Source: Vagococcus allomyrinae
GTDB lineage: Bacteria > Bacillota > Bacilli > Lactobacillales > Vagococcaceae
Direction of reading: 5' to 3'
Assembly: GCF_017829975.1 (NCBI RefSeq)
Contig: NZ_JAEEGA010000010.1
Coordinates: 161,914-225,913, forward strand
Length of the DNA stretch: 64,000 nucleotides
Below, piece by piece: positions 52,234 to 61,269 of this stretch (position 1 is its first letter; each line of letters opens with the position of its first letter). The position numbers and the translations under genes were made by a program. The notes under the pieces were generated by a model. The model was not told the origin of the DNA. It saw only the letters and a program-made list of their open reading frames with translations, and ran no database searches.

Positions 52234-53175
52234 TTAAAGAAGCGTGATGTCATTTGGTTTTTTTCGGTACGCACTAGGGGTTAGACCGATTTCTTTTTTG
52301 AAAACGGTGGCAAAGTAATTCGCATCTTCAAAACCACTTTCAAAGGCAACATCAATGATTTTTAAAGAAGTGTTTAAAAGTAAATATTCGGCCTTCATGA
52401 TGCGCATTTTGTTTAGGTAGGTGAAGAATGAGAGTCGGAAATTCTTTTTGAAAAAACGGCAAAAGTGTTCTTGACTAAAGCCGATATGTTGGCTGATATC
52501 TTCAAGGGAGATGTGGTTTTTATAGTTTTCTTCGATAAACAAGAGGACTTTTTTACATTTATAAGAGGTCATGTCACTTCTGATTTCCTGATGTTGATCA
52601 TAGTGAAACAGTGTTTCTTTTTCTAAATAGAGCTCGCGGAAGAAGAGTAGCATGTTAGCTTTTAAACTGAGTTCAAACTGTTGTTTTTTTAATGCGAAGG
52701 TGTCCACTAAGGTTACAATGTAGCTTCGTAGGAGTGCAATATTGGGAATATCGCTGGTTGCATGGACGATATGTTGAGCAGGATATTTAATGATAGGATC
52801 AAGGTAAGATTGTTGAATGAGGTCTGAGCTATGACTTTCAATAAAAAAAGAATCAAAGACGATGGCGAAAAATGAGCAAGGGGATTGCTGGTAATTAATG
52901 GCGCCGTGTAAGAGGTTGGGCGGGATAAAGAGCAAGTCGCCTTCTTTGGCAATAAGGTGATTGCCCTCAATCAGGACTTCCATTTGACCTTGGGAAATAT
53001 AGAGTATTTCCATCTCTCGATGCCAGTGGGTGTGAATCATAAATTTTCGTTGAGAATCATGGGTGGTAAAATGAACAGCGAAGGGGAAAAGGCTGTTGCC
53101 GTGTTCCGTAATTTCATTTAAAGAAGGGTCTATATCTTTTTCGCTCGGGTTAGGTGTAAAGATGTTGGTTGTCAT
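52234..53175 (-). CDS. AraC-family regulator with cupin sensor, divergent from ABC operon 3
   Basis: 313 residues. N-terminal cupin (HTHWHREMEILYISQGQMEVLIEGNHLIAKEGDLLFIPPNLLHGAINY) and C-terminal AraC pair (ISLEDISQHIGFSQEHFCRFFKKNFRLSFFTYLNKMR and KIIDVAFESGFEDANYFATVFKKEIGLTPSAYRK). AAGGAAAAAA upstream of the ATG is a modest ribosome site. Divergent from the binding-protein gene at 53305 with a 130-base shared region that carries nested direct repeats. Likely activator of the xyloglucan-type operon. Confidence 0.92.
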   Translation of the reverse strand: MTTNIFTPNPSEKDIDPSLNEITEHGNSLFPFAVHFTTHDSQRKFMIHTHWHREMEILYISQGQMEVLIEGNHLIAKEGDLLFIPPNLLHGAINYQQSPCSFFAIVFDSFFIESHSSDLIQQSYLDPIIKYPAQHIVHATSDIPNIALLRSYIVTLVDTFALKKQQFELSLKANMLLFFRELYLEKETLFHYDQHQEIRSDMTSYKCKKVLLFIEENYKNHISLEDISQHIGFSQEHFCRFFKKNFRLSFFTYLNKMRIMKAEYLLLNTSLKIIDVAFESGFEDANYFATVFKKEIGLTPSAYRKKPNDITLL

Positions 53176-53220
53176 AGTATTTTTTTCCTTTCTGGTGGAA
53201 TATCAATATTTTCGTGTATT

Positions 53221-53265
53221 TTGACTAATATAGCGAACACATTATAGCGTAATTGCTAATATAAT
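53221..53265 (+). promoter_or_regulatory. Nested direct repeats, likely AraC operator, with -10 TATAAT
   Basis: CTAATATA occurs at 53225-53232 and 53256-53263, 31 bases apart (three helical turns); between them TATAGCG occurs at 53229-53235 and 53243-53249. TATAAT at 53260-53265 overlaps the second CTAATATA. This fits tandem half-sites next to the promoter of a class II AraC target. Confidence 0.55.
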
Positions 53266-53304
53266 GAAAGTGTATTCAAGAACGAAAATATAGGAGGATG
53301 AATG

Positions 53305-54576
53305 ATGAAGAAATGGTTCATGATGTCGGTAACTCTTTTAGGAATGGTAAGTCTAGTGGGGTGTAGTAGCTTTGGTAGTGAGTCGGAGACTAAGAAAACC
53401 ACGATTGAAGTTTTTAATATTAAAACAGAAACAGCGGAGCAAATGGATGATTTAGTTGTAAAATACGAAGCAAGCCATCCGGATATTAAGATCAATATGA
53501 CAACGGTTGGAGGTGGGACAGATGCCACGGCAGCCATGCAATCCAAATTTTCTTCAGGAGATGAACCTGATATTTTTATGCTTGGTGGGTTATCTGATGC
53601 CCAAACTTGGGAACACAAATTGTCTGATTTAAGCGAGACGGAGATCGCTGGGAAAGCGATGGACGGCACATTAGAAGGGGCCACGTTAAATGATAAAGTG
53701 CTAGGTGTGCCAATGAACATTGAAGGGTATGGCTGGTTGGTCAATAAAGAAATTTTTAAGAAAGCTGGCATTGACAGCGAAGGAATTCAATCATTTGCTG
53801 ATTTTGAAGCAGCTGTCGAAAAGCTAATTTCCCAAAAAGCTGAACTTGGCTTAAGTGGTGTCTTTGCTTTTAGTGGCGGAGAAACCTGGGTGACCAGTCA
53901 GTTTAGTTCCAACTTTATTGGACCTGAGTTTAATAACAGTTTGATTGATACTTATAACGGCAAGGAACTGGCTTTCACCTATGGGGACCAGATGGCAGAT
54001 TATCTTAATTTGGCTGCCAAGTACAATGCTTCTCCGTTGGAATCAATGGACTATAGCACTTCTGTCGAAGAGTTGTTTGCTGGAGGAAAAGTGGCAATTA
54101 TTCACCAAGGAAACTGGATTGTGCCAACCTTAAATAGTTTGGATGAGACCTTTGCTAAAGAAAAGCTGGGAATTATTCCGATGTTTGTAGCAGAAGGCCA
54201 AGGTAAAATAGTGGCTGGTCCTGCTTGGTATTGGGGCGTTAACAAAGATAAAGATGAAAAGAAAATTGAAGCGTCAATCGATTTCTTAACTTGGATGTAT
54301 TCTGATAAAGAGGCCATGGACGCGATTATTAATGACTTTGATTTTATTCCAGCTTATACTAATTTTTCAAGTGAGCAAATTACGGATCCACTGTCAAATA
54401 AAATTTACACCTATTTAGCAGATGGTCAAACAGTGCCCTGGGTTCATAATTCTTATCCAGATGGGTTCGGTCAAAATGTCATTGGGGTCCAGGTGCAAGC
54501 CTATACAGCAGAGCAAATTTCCTGGAAAGAGTTCACTAAGATGCTGACCACTACTTGGAAAGAGGAACGTCAATAA
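53305..54576 (+). CDS. ABC sugar importer 3, solute-binding lipoprotein
   Basis: 423 residues. Signal peptide with lipobox MVSLVGC; body motifs PDIFMLGGLSDAQTW, GYGWLVNKEIFKKAGID, VAIIHQGNWIVPTL. AGGAGG precedes tandem ATGs at 53302 and 53305; spacing favours 53305. Ligand is probably a xylose-containing oligosaccharide because a GH31 alpha-xylosidase ends the operon. Confidence 0.92.
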   Translation: MKKWFMMSVTLLGMVSLVGCSSFGSESETKKTTIEVFNIKTETAEQMDDLVVKYEASHPDIKINMTTVGGGTDATAAMQSKFSSGDEPDIFMLGGLSDAQTWEHKLSDLSETEIAGKAMDGTLEGATLNDKVLGVPMNIEGYGWLVNKEIFKKAGIDSEGIQSFADFEAAVEKLISQKAELGLSGVFAFSGGETWVTSQFSSNFIGPEFNNSLIDTYNGKELAFTYGDQMADYLNLAAKYNASPLESMDYSTSVEELFAGGKVAIIHQGNWIVPTLNSLDETFAKEKLGIIPMFVAEGQGKIVAGPAWYWGVNKDKDEKKIEASIDFLTWMYSDKEAMDAIINDFDFIPAYTNFSSEQITDPLSNKIYTYLADGQTVPWVHNSYPDGFGQNVIGVQVQAYTAEQISWKEFTKMLTTTWKEERQ

Positions 54577-54580
54577 CAGT

Positions 54581-54599
54581 AGGGAGGCACTGCCTCCCT
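54581..54599 (+). terminator. Hairpin between binding protein and permease genes, operon 3
   Basis: AGGGAGG pairs with CCTCCCT around a five-base loop, five bases after the stop. GC-rich, no T-run; it likely protects the 3' end of the binding-protein message. Confidence 0.6.
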
Positions 54600-54627
54600 G
54601 TCAAGATAGTTTATTAGGAGGAACACT

Positions 54628-55494
54628 ATGTTAACAAATAAATCGACATCCTTTTGGTTGCTGTTGTTGCCGGCTTTAATCAGTTTGACCCTAGTGTTGT
54701 TTATTCCCTTGTTAGTCGGTTCTTATTATTCATTAACAGATTGGAATGGTAATACGGTTGGTCAGTTTGTCGGCCTTCAAAATTATGTTAAAGCGTTTCA
54801 AGATCAAGGTTTTATTGATAGTCTGGTGTTTACGGCTAAATTTTCAGTTGTTTGTATCGTGTTAATTAACGGCATTGCCTTATTATTAGCCACCTTAGTT
54901 ACCCAGAAGTTAGGTAGATGGACCACTGTTTTTCGGACGGTATTTTTTATGCCAAACTTGATTGGCGGGATTATTCTCGGCTTTATCTGGCAGTTTATTT
55001 TCAATAAAGCCTTTGAAAGTCTTGGTGATTTAACTGGTCTTGGCTTTTTTAAAGGCTGGTTGAGCACACCAGAAACGGGTTTTTGGGGTTTGGTGATGCT
55101 GTTTGTTTGGCAGATGAGTGGGTATATGATGCTGATCTATGTCTCATTTTTAAATAATATTCCAGAAGAGATTTTGGAAGCAGCAGATATGGATGGTGCG
55201 TCGCCGATGCAAACCTTCATCAAGATTAAACTACCGATGTTGATGCCAGCTTTTACAGTCACCTTATTTTTAACCTTGTCTAATGCGTTTAAAATATACG
55301 ATCAAAATTTGGCTTTGACGCAAGGTGGCCCTTATAATTCGACGCAAATGACAGCCATGAATATTTATAACGAGGCCTTTGCGATGAGAAAAATGGGCTT
55401 TGCTCAATCCAAAGCGATCATTTTCTTAGTGATCATTGTGATTATTTCCATCGTGCAGATTTCCATCACTCGTAAAAAGGAGATCAGTGCCTAA
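54628..55494 (+). CDS. ABC sugar importer 3, permease (MalF/UgpA type)
   Basis: 288 residues, six expected helices, EAA loop LEAADMDGASPMQTFIKIKLPMLMPAFTV. AGGAGG ribosome site. Stop overlaps the next start by one base (TAATG). Confidence 0.92.
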   Translation: MLTNKSTSFWLLLLPALISLTLVLFIPLLVGSYYSLTDWNGNTVGQFVGLQNYVKAFQDQGFIDSLVFTAKFSVVCIVLINGIALLLATLVTQKLGRWTTVFRTVFFMPNLIGGIILGFIWQFIFNKAFESLGDLTGLGFFKGWLSTPETGFWGLVMLFVWQMSGYMMLIYVSFLNNIPEEILEAADMDGASPMQTFIKIKLPMLMPAFTVTLFLTLSNAFKIYDQNLALTQGGPYNSTQMTAMNIYNEAFAMRKMGFAQSKAIIFLVIIVIISIVQISITRKKEISA

Positions 55495-56318
55495 TGAAGA
55501 CAAAAAGAAAGAGTAAACAACTAGTTTTAATCGTGATTGGTATCTTATTTTCTGCCTTATGGTTTTATCCGTTTTTCTTAATTGTAATCAATTCGTTTAA
55601 GACTAAAACAGAAATTTTTCAAAACACCTTAAGTTTGCCTCAAAGTATCAATGCCACTAATTATGTGACGGCGCTAGAGAAGCTTGATTTTGCCAGAAGT
55701 GCCGCCAACTCGCTGTTGATCACAGTCGGTTCATTGATCTTAATTATTTTTGTATCGTCGCTTGCGGCCTATGCTCTGTCACGAAACACCAGCCGTTTAA
55801 GCAGTTTCATTTACTTTATTATCGCCATTGGCTTGTTAATTCCCTTTCAAGGCATCATGATTCCATTAATTTCTCTTTTTGGCAAGGTGAAGATGTTGAA
55901 TCAACCGGGGTTAATGATCATGTACCTCGGTTTAGCCACCAGTATGGCCACCTTCATGTATTACGGAGCATTACGGGGGATTCCCAAATCTTTGGATGAG
56001 GCAGCGCTGATCGATGGGGCAAGTACGTTGAAGATCTACTGGTCCATCATTTTTCCGTTATTAAAACCGACAACAGTGACGATAATTGTCTTGAACTCTT
56101 TGTGGTTTTGGAATGACTATTTGTTGCCTTCTTTAAGTGTCAACAAAGAAGGAATGTACACGATCCCTTTAAAGATGTTCTATTTCTTTGGTGAATTTAA
56201 CAAGCAGTGGCACTTGGCTTTAGCGGCCTTAGTGATTGTGATTATTCCCATTATTATATTATTCATACTACTTCAAAAGCATGTCGTCAAAGGCATATCA
56301 GATGGAGCGGTTAAATAG
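55494..56318 (+). CDS. ABC sugar importer 3, permease (MalG/UgpE type)
   Basis: 274 residues, six expected helices, EAA loop LDEAALIDGASTLKIYWSIIFPLLKPTTV. AAGGAG before ATG 55494, which overlaps the previous stop. Followed 9 bases later by the alpha-xylosidase. Confidence 0.92.
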   Translation: MKTKRKSKQLVLIVIGILFSALWFYPFFLIVINSFKTKTEIFQNTLSLPQSINATNYVTALEKLDFARSAANSLLITVGSLILIIFVSSLAAYALSRNTSRLSSFIYFIIAIGLLIPFQGIMIPLISLFGKVKMLNQPGLMIMYLGLATSMATFMYYGALRGIPKSLDEAALIDGASTLKIYWSIIFPLLKPTTVTIIVLNSLWFWNDYLLPSLSVNKEGMYTIPLKMFYFFGEFNKQWHLALAALVIVIIPIIILFILLQKHVVKGISDGAVK

Positions 56319-56327
56319 GAGGAACTT

Positions 56328-58583
56328 ATGAAATTTACAGAAGGATACTGGTTGACAAAGGAAGGATTCAGCCTTAATCACCCACAAGAGTGCTGTGATT
56401 ATCGCATAGAGGACCAGCAGTTGGAATTGTTTTTACCTTATAAAAAAATTGAGCGGCGAGGGGATACTTTAAATCTGGGAATGACAACCATGAGATTAAC
56501 CTCCCCGCAGGAAGATATTATTAAAGTCAGCTTAGTTCATCACGACGTGGCACCGGCTTTGCCTCAGTTTGGCATTAACGAAAGGGGGACTGCTGTGGCT
56601 ATTTCTGTTGAAAGTGAGTACCGCTTTAAAACCGGAAATTTGGAAGCAGTCGTTCCTAAAGAAGGGCCCTTTAGTTTGGCATTTTATGGGGAGCAGCGTC
56701 TGTTGACTTCTTCAAAACCGCGGGCACAAGCGGAGATAACTGGGGCGGACGGCACTCACTACATGCGAGAACAACTGTCTTTAGATCCCTATGAATTTGT
56801 TTATGGCATGGGCGAAAAGTTCACTCCTTTTACTAAAAATGGTCAGACTGTGGATAGTTGGAATGAGGACGGTGGAACTGGGAGTGAAAAAGCTTATAAA
56901 AATGTGCCATTTTATATAACCAATCAAGGTTATGGCGTATTGGTTAACCATCCAGAAAACGTCTCTTTTGAAGTAGCTTCGGAAAATGTCTCACGCACGC
57001 AGTTCAGTGTCGAAGGCGAGTTACTGGAGTACTACTTGATTTATGGTCCCACCATGAAAGAGGTGCTTAAGAAATACACAGATCTAACTGGAAAACCGGC
57101 TTTACCTCCAGCTTGGTCCTTTGGCTTATGGCTCTCAACGTCGTTTACCACGGATTACAGTGAGAAAACGGTGATGCAGTTTATTGATGAGATGCAGGAA
57201 AGAGACATTCCGTTTGACGTCTTTCATTTTGACTGTTTTTGGATGAAAGAATTTGAATGGTGTGGCTTTGAATGGGATCAGAAGATGTTTCCGGATCCAG
57301 CAGGTTTGTTGAAGCGAATTCATGCTAAGGGACTAAAAATTTGTATGTGGATTAACCCCTATATCGGTCAAAAAGCCAAGGTATTTAAAGAATGTAAAGA
57401 GCGAGGTTTTTTTGTCAAAAATAGCAAGGGAGAAGTTTGGCAGTGGGACATGTGGCAGGCAGGCCAGGGAATCATTGATTTCACGAATCCCGAGGCCCGA
57501 GCCTGGTATAAAGAACAGCTGAAGATCTTGATCGATCTGGGGGTTGATTCGTTTAAAACAGATTTTGGAGAACGAATTCCCACAGATACGGTGTATTATG
57601 ATGGATCAGATCCTGAGAAAATGCATAACTATTATGCCTATTTATATAATGAAGTGGTCTTCGAACTGTTGGAGGAGCTTAAGGGCGAAGGGCAAGCGGT
57701 GGTTTTTGCCCGATCAGTTTCTGTCGGGTCACAAAAATTTCCTGTTCACTGGGGTGGGGATAATCTTTCCCAATATTCCTCCATGGCAGAGTCCCTTCGA
57801 GGAGGGCTTTCCTTTGTTTTGTCAGGTTTTGGCTTTTGGAGTCATGATATTGGTGGTTTCGAAGAAAACACCAGTCACGACCTATATAAACGCTGGACTC
57901 AGTTTGGTCTGTTGTCCACTCACAGCCGTTATCATGGCAATATTGAATACCGAGTTCCTTGGAATTTTGGGGAAGAGTCAGCTTTAGTGACGCAAAGGTT
58001 TTCTAAATTGAAAAATAAGTTAATGCCTTATATCTATAAGGAGGCTGTTACGACGGCTAAAACTGGGGTGCCAATGATGCGCCCGCTTGTATTAGAATTT
58101 GAAGAAGACTATACTGTTCATACGATTGACAAACAATATATGCTAGGGCAGGATTTGCTGGTGGCGCCTCTCTTTAATGAGAGGGGCAATGTGAAGTTCT
58201 ATTTACCATCAGGCAACTGGACAAATTACTTAACGAATCAGGCCTATGAGGGCGGTCGTTGGTATTGGGAAGAGCATGATTATTTCTCATTGCCTCTGTT
58301 GGCACGTCAAAATAGTGTGATCGTTGAAGGGGGAACGGATCAGACGGCTCAATATGATTATGGACAGAATCTAACAGTTCATGTCTTTGAGTTAAAGGAA
58401 GAAACTTGCACGGAGGTTTTCGATCATCAGGGAGATTGTATCGGGGAGATTAAGATCACGCCTACGGAAAGTTCGTATCAGGTTCAAGTCAACCATCTAA
58501 CAAATGTTGAGGTGATTTTTAGGAATAAAGTGATAGATGAAATGGAGACTCATGAATTAGGCTCAAGAGTTTTTATTCGATAA
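56328..58583 (+). CDS. GH31 alpha-xylosidase (YicI-like)
   Basis: 751 residues, cytoplasmic. Nucleophile Asp412 in FKTDFGERIPTD and acid/base Asp478 in HWGGDN are 66 residues apart, exactly as Asp416 and Asp482 in E. coli YicI; KTDFGE rather than the alpha-glucosidase WxDMNE marks the alpha-xylosidase subgroup. It releases alpha-xylose from isoprimeverose-like xyloglucan fragments. AGGAGG ribosome site. Last gene of the operon, followed by a strong terminator. Confidence 0.93.
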   Translation: MKFTEGYWLTKEGFSLNHPQECCDYRIEDQQLELFLPYKKIERRGDTLNLGMTTMRLTSPQEDIIKVSLVHHDVAPALPQFGINERGTAVAISVESEYRFKTGNLEAVVPKEGPFSLAFYGEQRLLTSSKPRAQAEITGADGTHYMREQLSLDPYEFVYGMGEKFTPFTKNGQTVDSWNEDGGTGSEKAYKNVPFYITNQGYGVLVNHPENVSFEVASENVSRTQFSVEGELLEYYLIYGPTMKEVLKKYTDLTGKPALPPAWSFGLWLSTSFTTDYSEKTVMQFIDEMQERDIPFDVFHFDCFWMKEFEWCGFEWDQKMFPDPAGLLKRIHAKGLKICMWINPYIGQKAKVFKECKERGFFVKNSKGEVWQWDMWQAGQGIIDFTNPEARAWYKEQLKILIDLGVDSFKTDFGERIPTDTVYYDGSDPEKMHNYYAYLYNEVVFELLEELKGEGQAVVFARSVSVGSQKFPVHWGGDNLSQYSSMAESLRGGLSFVLSGFGFWSHDIGGFEENTSHDLYKRWTQFGLLSTHSRYHGNIEYRVPWNFGEESALVTQRFSKLKNKLMPYIYKEAVTTAKTGVPMMRPLVLEFEEDYTVHTIDKQYMLGQDLLVAPLFNERGNVKFYLPSGNWTNYLTNQAYEGGRWYWEEHDYFSLPLLARQNSVIVEGGTDQTAQYDYGQNLTVHVFELKEETCTEVFDHQGDCIGEIKITPTESSYQVQVNHLTNVEVIFRNKVIDEMETHELGSRVFIR

Positions 58584-58604
58584 TCAGTTGATATTTAGTC
58601 GAAT

Positions 58605-58647
58605 TGAGGCGTAAGTAGATGGATGCTTATGCCTCAGTTTTTTTTTG
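58605..58647 (+). terminator. Terminator after the alpha-xylosidase operon
   Basis: TGAGGCGTAAG pairs with CTTATGCCTCA with one mismatch, followed by about ten T. Confidence 0.9.
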
Positions 58648-58790
58648 TCGAACTTGTTGTACTAGGAATTGTTAAGTCCAATTAGCTAAGGGGCTAAGTG
58701 ATTGTTAGTCCATGACCATTTTAGTTGAAAAGGAATACTACTGGAAGAGATAGAATATTAAGCTGGTATATACATCCTGTTAAATAATCG

Positions 58791-58907
58791 AACATATAGT
58801 TCCATTGGATAATGCGCATAATCATCCGCCAAGAGTGGTACTTTCAGCTTTTTTCTGGCTGAAAGTTTAACGGTAAAGGATGATTATTTAATGGGAACTA
58901 TATAGTT
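58791..58907. repeat. Long imperfect foldback element (MITE-like)
   Basis: The left arm (ATATAGTTCC-ATT ... ATAATCATCC) is repeated in inverse on the right (GGATGATTAT ... AATGGGAACTATAT), the left carrying a roughly ten-base insert. In the centre, CTTTCAGC pairs with GCTGAAAG over a T-rich loop. About 117 bases in all. No coding capacity. It could be a miniature transposable element or a structured RNA. It occupies part of the 523-base stretch 58584-59106, which has no gene; a weak ATCGTT/AACGAT dyad also lies at 59048-59064. Confidence 0.5.
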
Positions 58908-59106
58908 ATAAGTTGTGCGCGGCTAGTAAAAGTTCTAGTGAAAAGTGAAAAAGAAGCATTAATTTGAGGCGTTTACCGAAAAATTATTAATTTGACGTAT
59001 TTGTAGATGTAAATGTGTGTTATCATTAGTAATAGGAATTTAAAACTATCGTTTAATGAACGATTTTGTTGTTCAATAAGTGTCCGTTTAAAGAAATAGG
59101 AGGGAA

Positions 59107-61125
59107 ATGATGAAGAAAAAAGTATTGGTCGGTGTTTTGTTGTGTAATTTGTTGATACAAGGGATTCCTGTTATGGCGAATGAAAAAGGGGTTAGTGAGG
59201 TGACAGAAGGCGTGTATATCTTAGCGCCTGATAGCTCGATTGAACCAGAAGTGTTGACAACAGACAGTATGGAACCTTTTGAAGCGAAAACAGCGGTGGA
59301 ACGAAAACAGTTATCAGCAGAAGAGCAGCAGCTAGTAAATGAGATGGAAGGTTATCTTAATGACCAGATAGATCTGAAAAGTCGAGGATTAATTGAGTCG
59401 CAGTTGGATAAAGCGGTTGTTAATCTGGCTTTTGACTTCGGTTTTAACCGGGATAATAGCATGTTTGGCTTGATAGCCAATCTGGTAGGTGACTATGACA
59501 TTCCTCATTTAGACTGGTTTAATAGTTTAACCAATGTGAGTGAACGGACCTTGCAAGTATACGATGAACCGACAGGTAAAAACGTGATATTACGTGGAAC
59601 TTATATTGACAATGGCGCTTCTGAGACGGTGATTGTTCATCACGGCTATCGGGGAGATGGCCAAGGAATGCTGGATTTTATTAAATTATTTGCTGACCGA
59701 GGATACAATGTTCTTTTTCCAGATGCTCGCTCCCATGGTAAGAGCGAAGGTCGCTATATTACTTTTGGTCATTACGAAAAGGATGATTTAACGAAGTGGA
59801 TTGAGCAAGAAGTTGCGATGAAACCGGATCAGGAAATTATTTTAATGGGCGTTTCTATGGGAGCTGCTACGACGGTTCTATCCCAAGGCACTCCTCATCC
59901 AAGTGTTAAGGCTTATATTGAGGATTGTGGTTATAGTTCTGCTGAGCAACAGTATAAAGATACGTTGCATTTGCTAACTCAGTACTTGCAGTATATACCG
60001 ATTGTTAATTTGAAAGATTGGGATGCGAAAGAAGATGAATTGATTTATCAGTTAAATGAGCAAAAAATTAAACCGCTGTTAAAATTTGATTTATATTCTG
60101 TGTCACCTTTGGAAAGTGTCTCAAAGACGGGAGTTCCTAAGCTGTTTATTCACGGTGATGCCGACTGGTTTATTCCACCGGTTGCCATGACTCAAATGTA
60201 TAATCAGGCGATTGGCTATAAAGAGCAAGTGTTAATTGCTAATGCCGGTCATGGGGAAGCTCTTGGAACGGATCGAGAGACCTATACTAATGCAGTATTC
60301 TCTTTCTTGGAAACGATAAAAACGTTGAATACGAAACAACCTGAAGTGGCAGCAGATGTTAATTTGATTCAGAATCCTTTTTTCAAGTTCAATCAAACTC
60401 ATTTTGAGAATTGGGAAACGAGTACAACCTTTGATAATCAAGGATTTAGTCAGTTGCCATTAGTTCGCAACAGCTATTCAGAATTTATTTTGAAGAAAGC
60501 TGGGAAAAAAGAAGTCGTCACGGCGACACAAAAGGAAGAGGGAATTCGTTTTTTCACGAGATATGGTTATAATGATGGCTTGGTTGGTCAAAATGTGAAG
60601 CTGATAGCTGGCGAAACCTATGAGCTGAAATTAAATGCTAAAAATGAAACAGGTGGTTGGTTAACTTATCCTAACGTGATTTATGGCATAGATGGCATCA
60701 AAAAAGAAGATCCCCTAAAATCAAGTAAAACGCAATCAAAAACATTAGTCTATCAAGCGACTGAAACCAAAGATGTCAAGGTTAAAATCGGAGGGAAATT
60801 AGGGCGGCGTTCATTGTTGGGAAGTGATTATTCTCATACTTTGATCAATGGTGTAAGTCTCGTTAATGCTGACCGGACGCCACCTGCGGCTCTAGAACTC
60901 ACTGAACTATCGTGGAATCAAGGGAGCTGGACCATTCGTGGAAAAGGTGAGCCTCGTAGTTTAGTTCAAGTGGCAGATGAAACTGGCAAGATTGTATCAG
61001 AGCTTCTCACAGAAGGAAATGGGTTCTTTACGATGACGTTAACAGAGGCTCCAGGAAGCGTTCGTCATTTGATTAATCAAGATGTTAAAGGCAATCGTAG
61101 TGAGTCCCGTCTGCTAGTCTTTTAA
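59107..61125 (+). CDS. Secreted alpha/beta hydrolase with C-terminal beta domains
   Basis: 672 residues. Signal peptide (KKKVLVGVLLCNLLIQGIPVMA), then a helical region, then a serine hydrolase domain (about 160-410): HHGYRGDGQGM, nucleophile Ser250 in MGVSMGAAT, Asp351 in HGDADWFIPP and His382 in NAGHGEAL. The C-terminal 270 residues hold a galactose-binding-like segment (NPFFKFNQTHFENWET) and an Ig-like segment (LELTELSWNQGSWTIRGKGEP). No LPXTG. An exported esterase or peptidase; the substrate is unknown. GGAGGG precedes tandem ATGs (59107, 59110). Stands alone. Confidence 0.85.
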   Translation: MMKKKVLVGVLLCNLLIQGIPVMANEKGVSEVTEGVYILAPDSSIEPEVLTTDSMEPFEAKTAVERKQLSAEEQQLVNEMEGYLNDQIDLKSRGLIESQLDKAVVNLAFDFGFNRDNSMFGLIANLVGDYDIPHLDWFNSLTNVSERTLQVYDEPTGKNVILRGTYIDNGASETVIVHHGYRGDGQGMLDFIKLFADRGYNVLFPDARSHGKSEGRYITFGHYEKDDLTKWIEQEVAMKPDQEIILMGVSMGAATTVLSQGTPHPSVKAYIEDCGYSSAEQQYKDTLHLLTQYLQYIPIVNLKDWDAKEDELIYQLNEQKIKPLLKFDLYSVSPLESVSKTGVPKLFIHGDADWFIPPVAMTQMYNQAIGYKEQVLIANAGHGEALGTDRETYTNAVFSFLETIKTLNTKQPEVAADVNLIQNPFFKFNQTHFENWETSTTFDNQGFSQLPLVRNSYSEFILKKAGKKEVVTATQKEEGIRFFTRYGYNDGLVGQNVKLIAGETYELKLNAKNETGGWLTYPNVIYGIDGIKKEDPLKSSKTQSKTLVYQATETKDVKVKIGGKLGRRSLLGSDYSHTLINGVSLVNADRTPPAALELTELSWNQGSWTIRGKGEPRSLVQVADETGKIVSELLTEGNGFFTMTLTEAPGSVRHLINQDVKGNRSESRLLVF

Positions 61126-61160
61126 TCAGCGTGACGAGTAAGATAGCGAAATAAATAATA

Positions 61161-61197
61161 GCAGTTAGTTGATTAATCGTTCAACTAACTGCTTATT
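61161..61197. terminator. Terminator between the secreted hydrolase and the TrmO-like gene
   Basis: GCAGTTAGTTGA pairs exactly with TCAACTAACTGC, flanked by AATAA/TTATT. It can serve both strands. Confidence 0.85.
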
Positions 61198-61269
61198 TTA
61201 TTTCTATACCCGTAGTGATTGGGCTAAGTTGTGGGGTAGAAATACTAGTGTGTTGTCCGTAATCTTATG

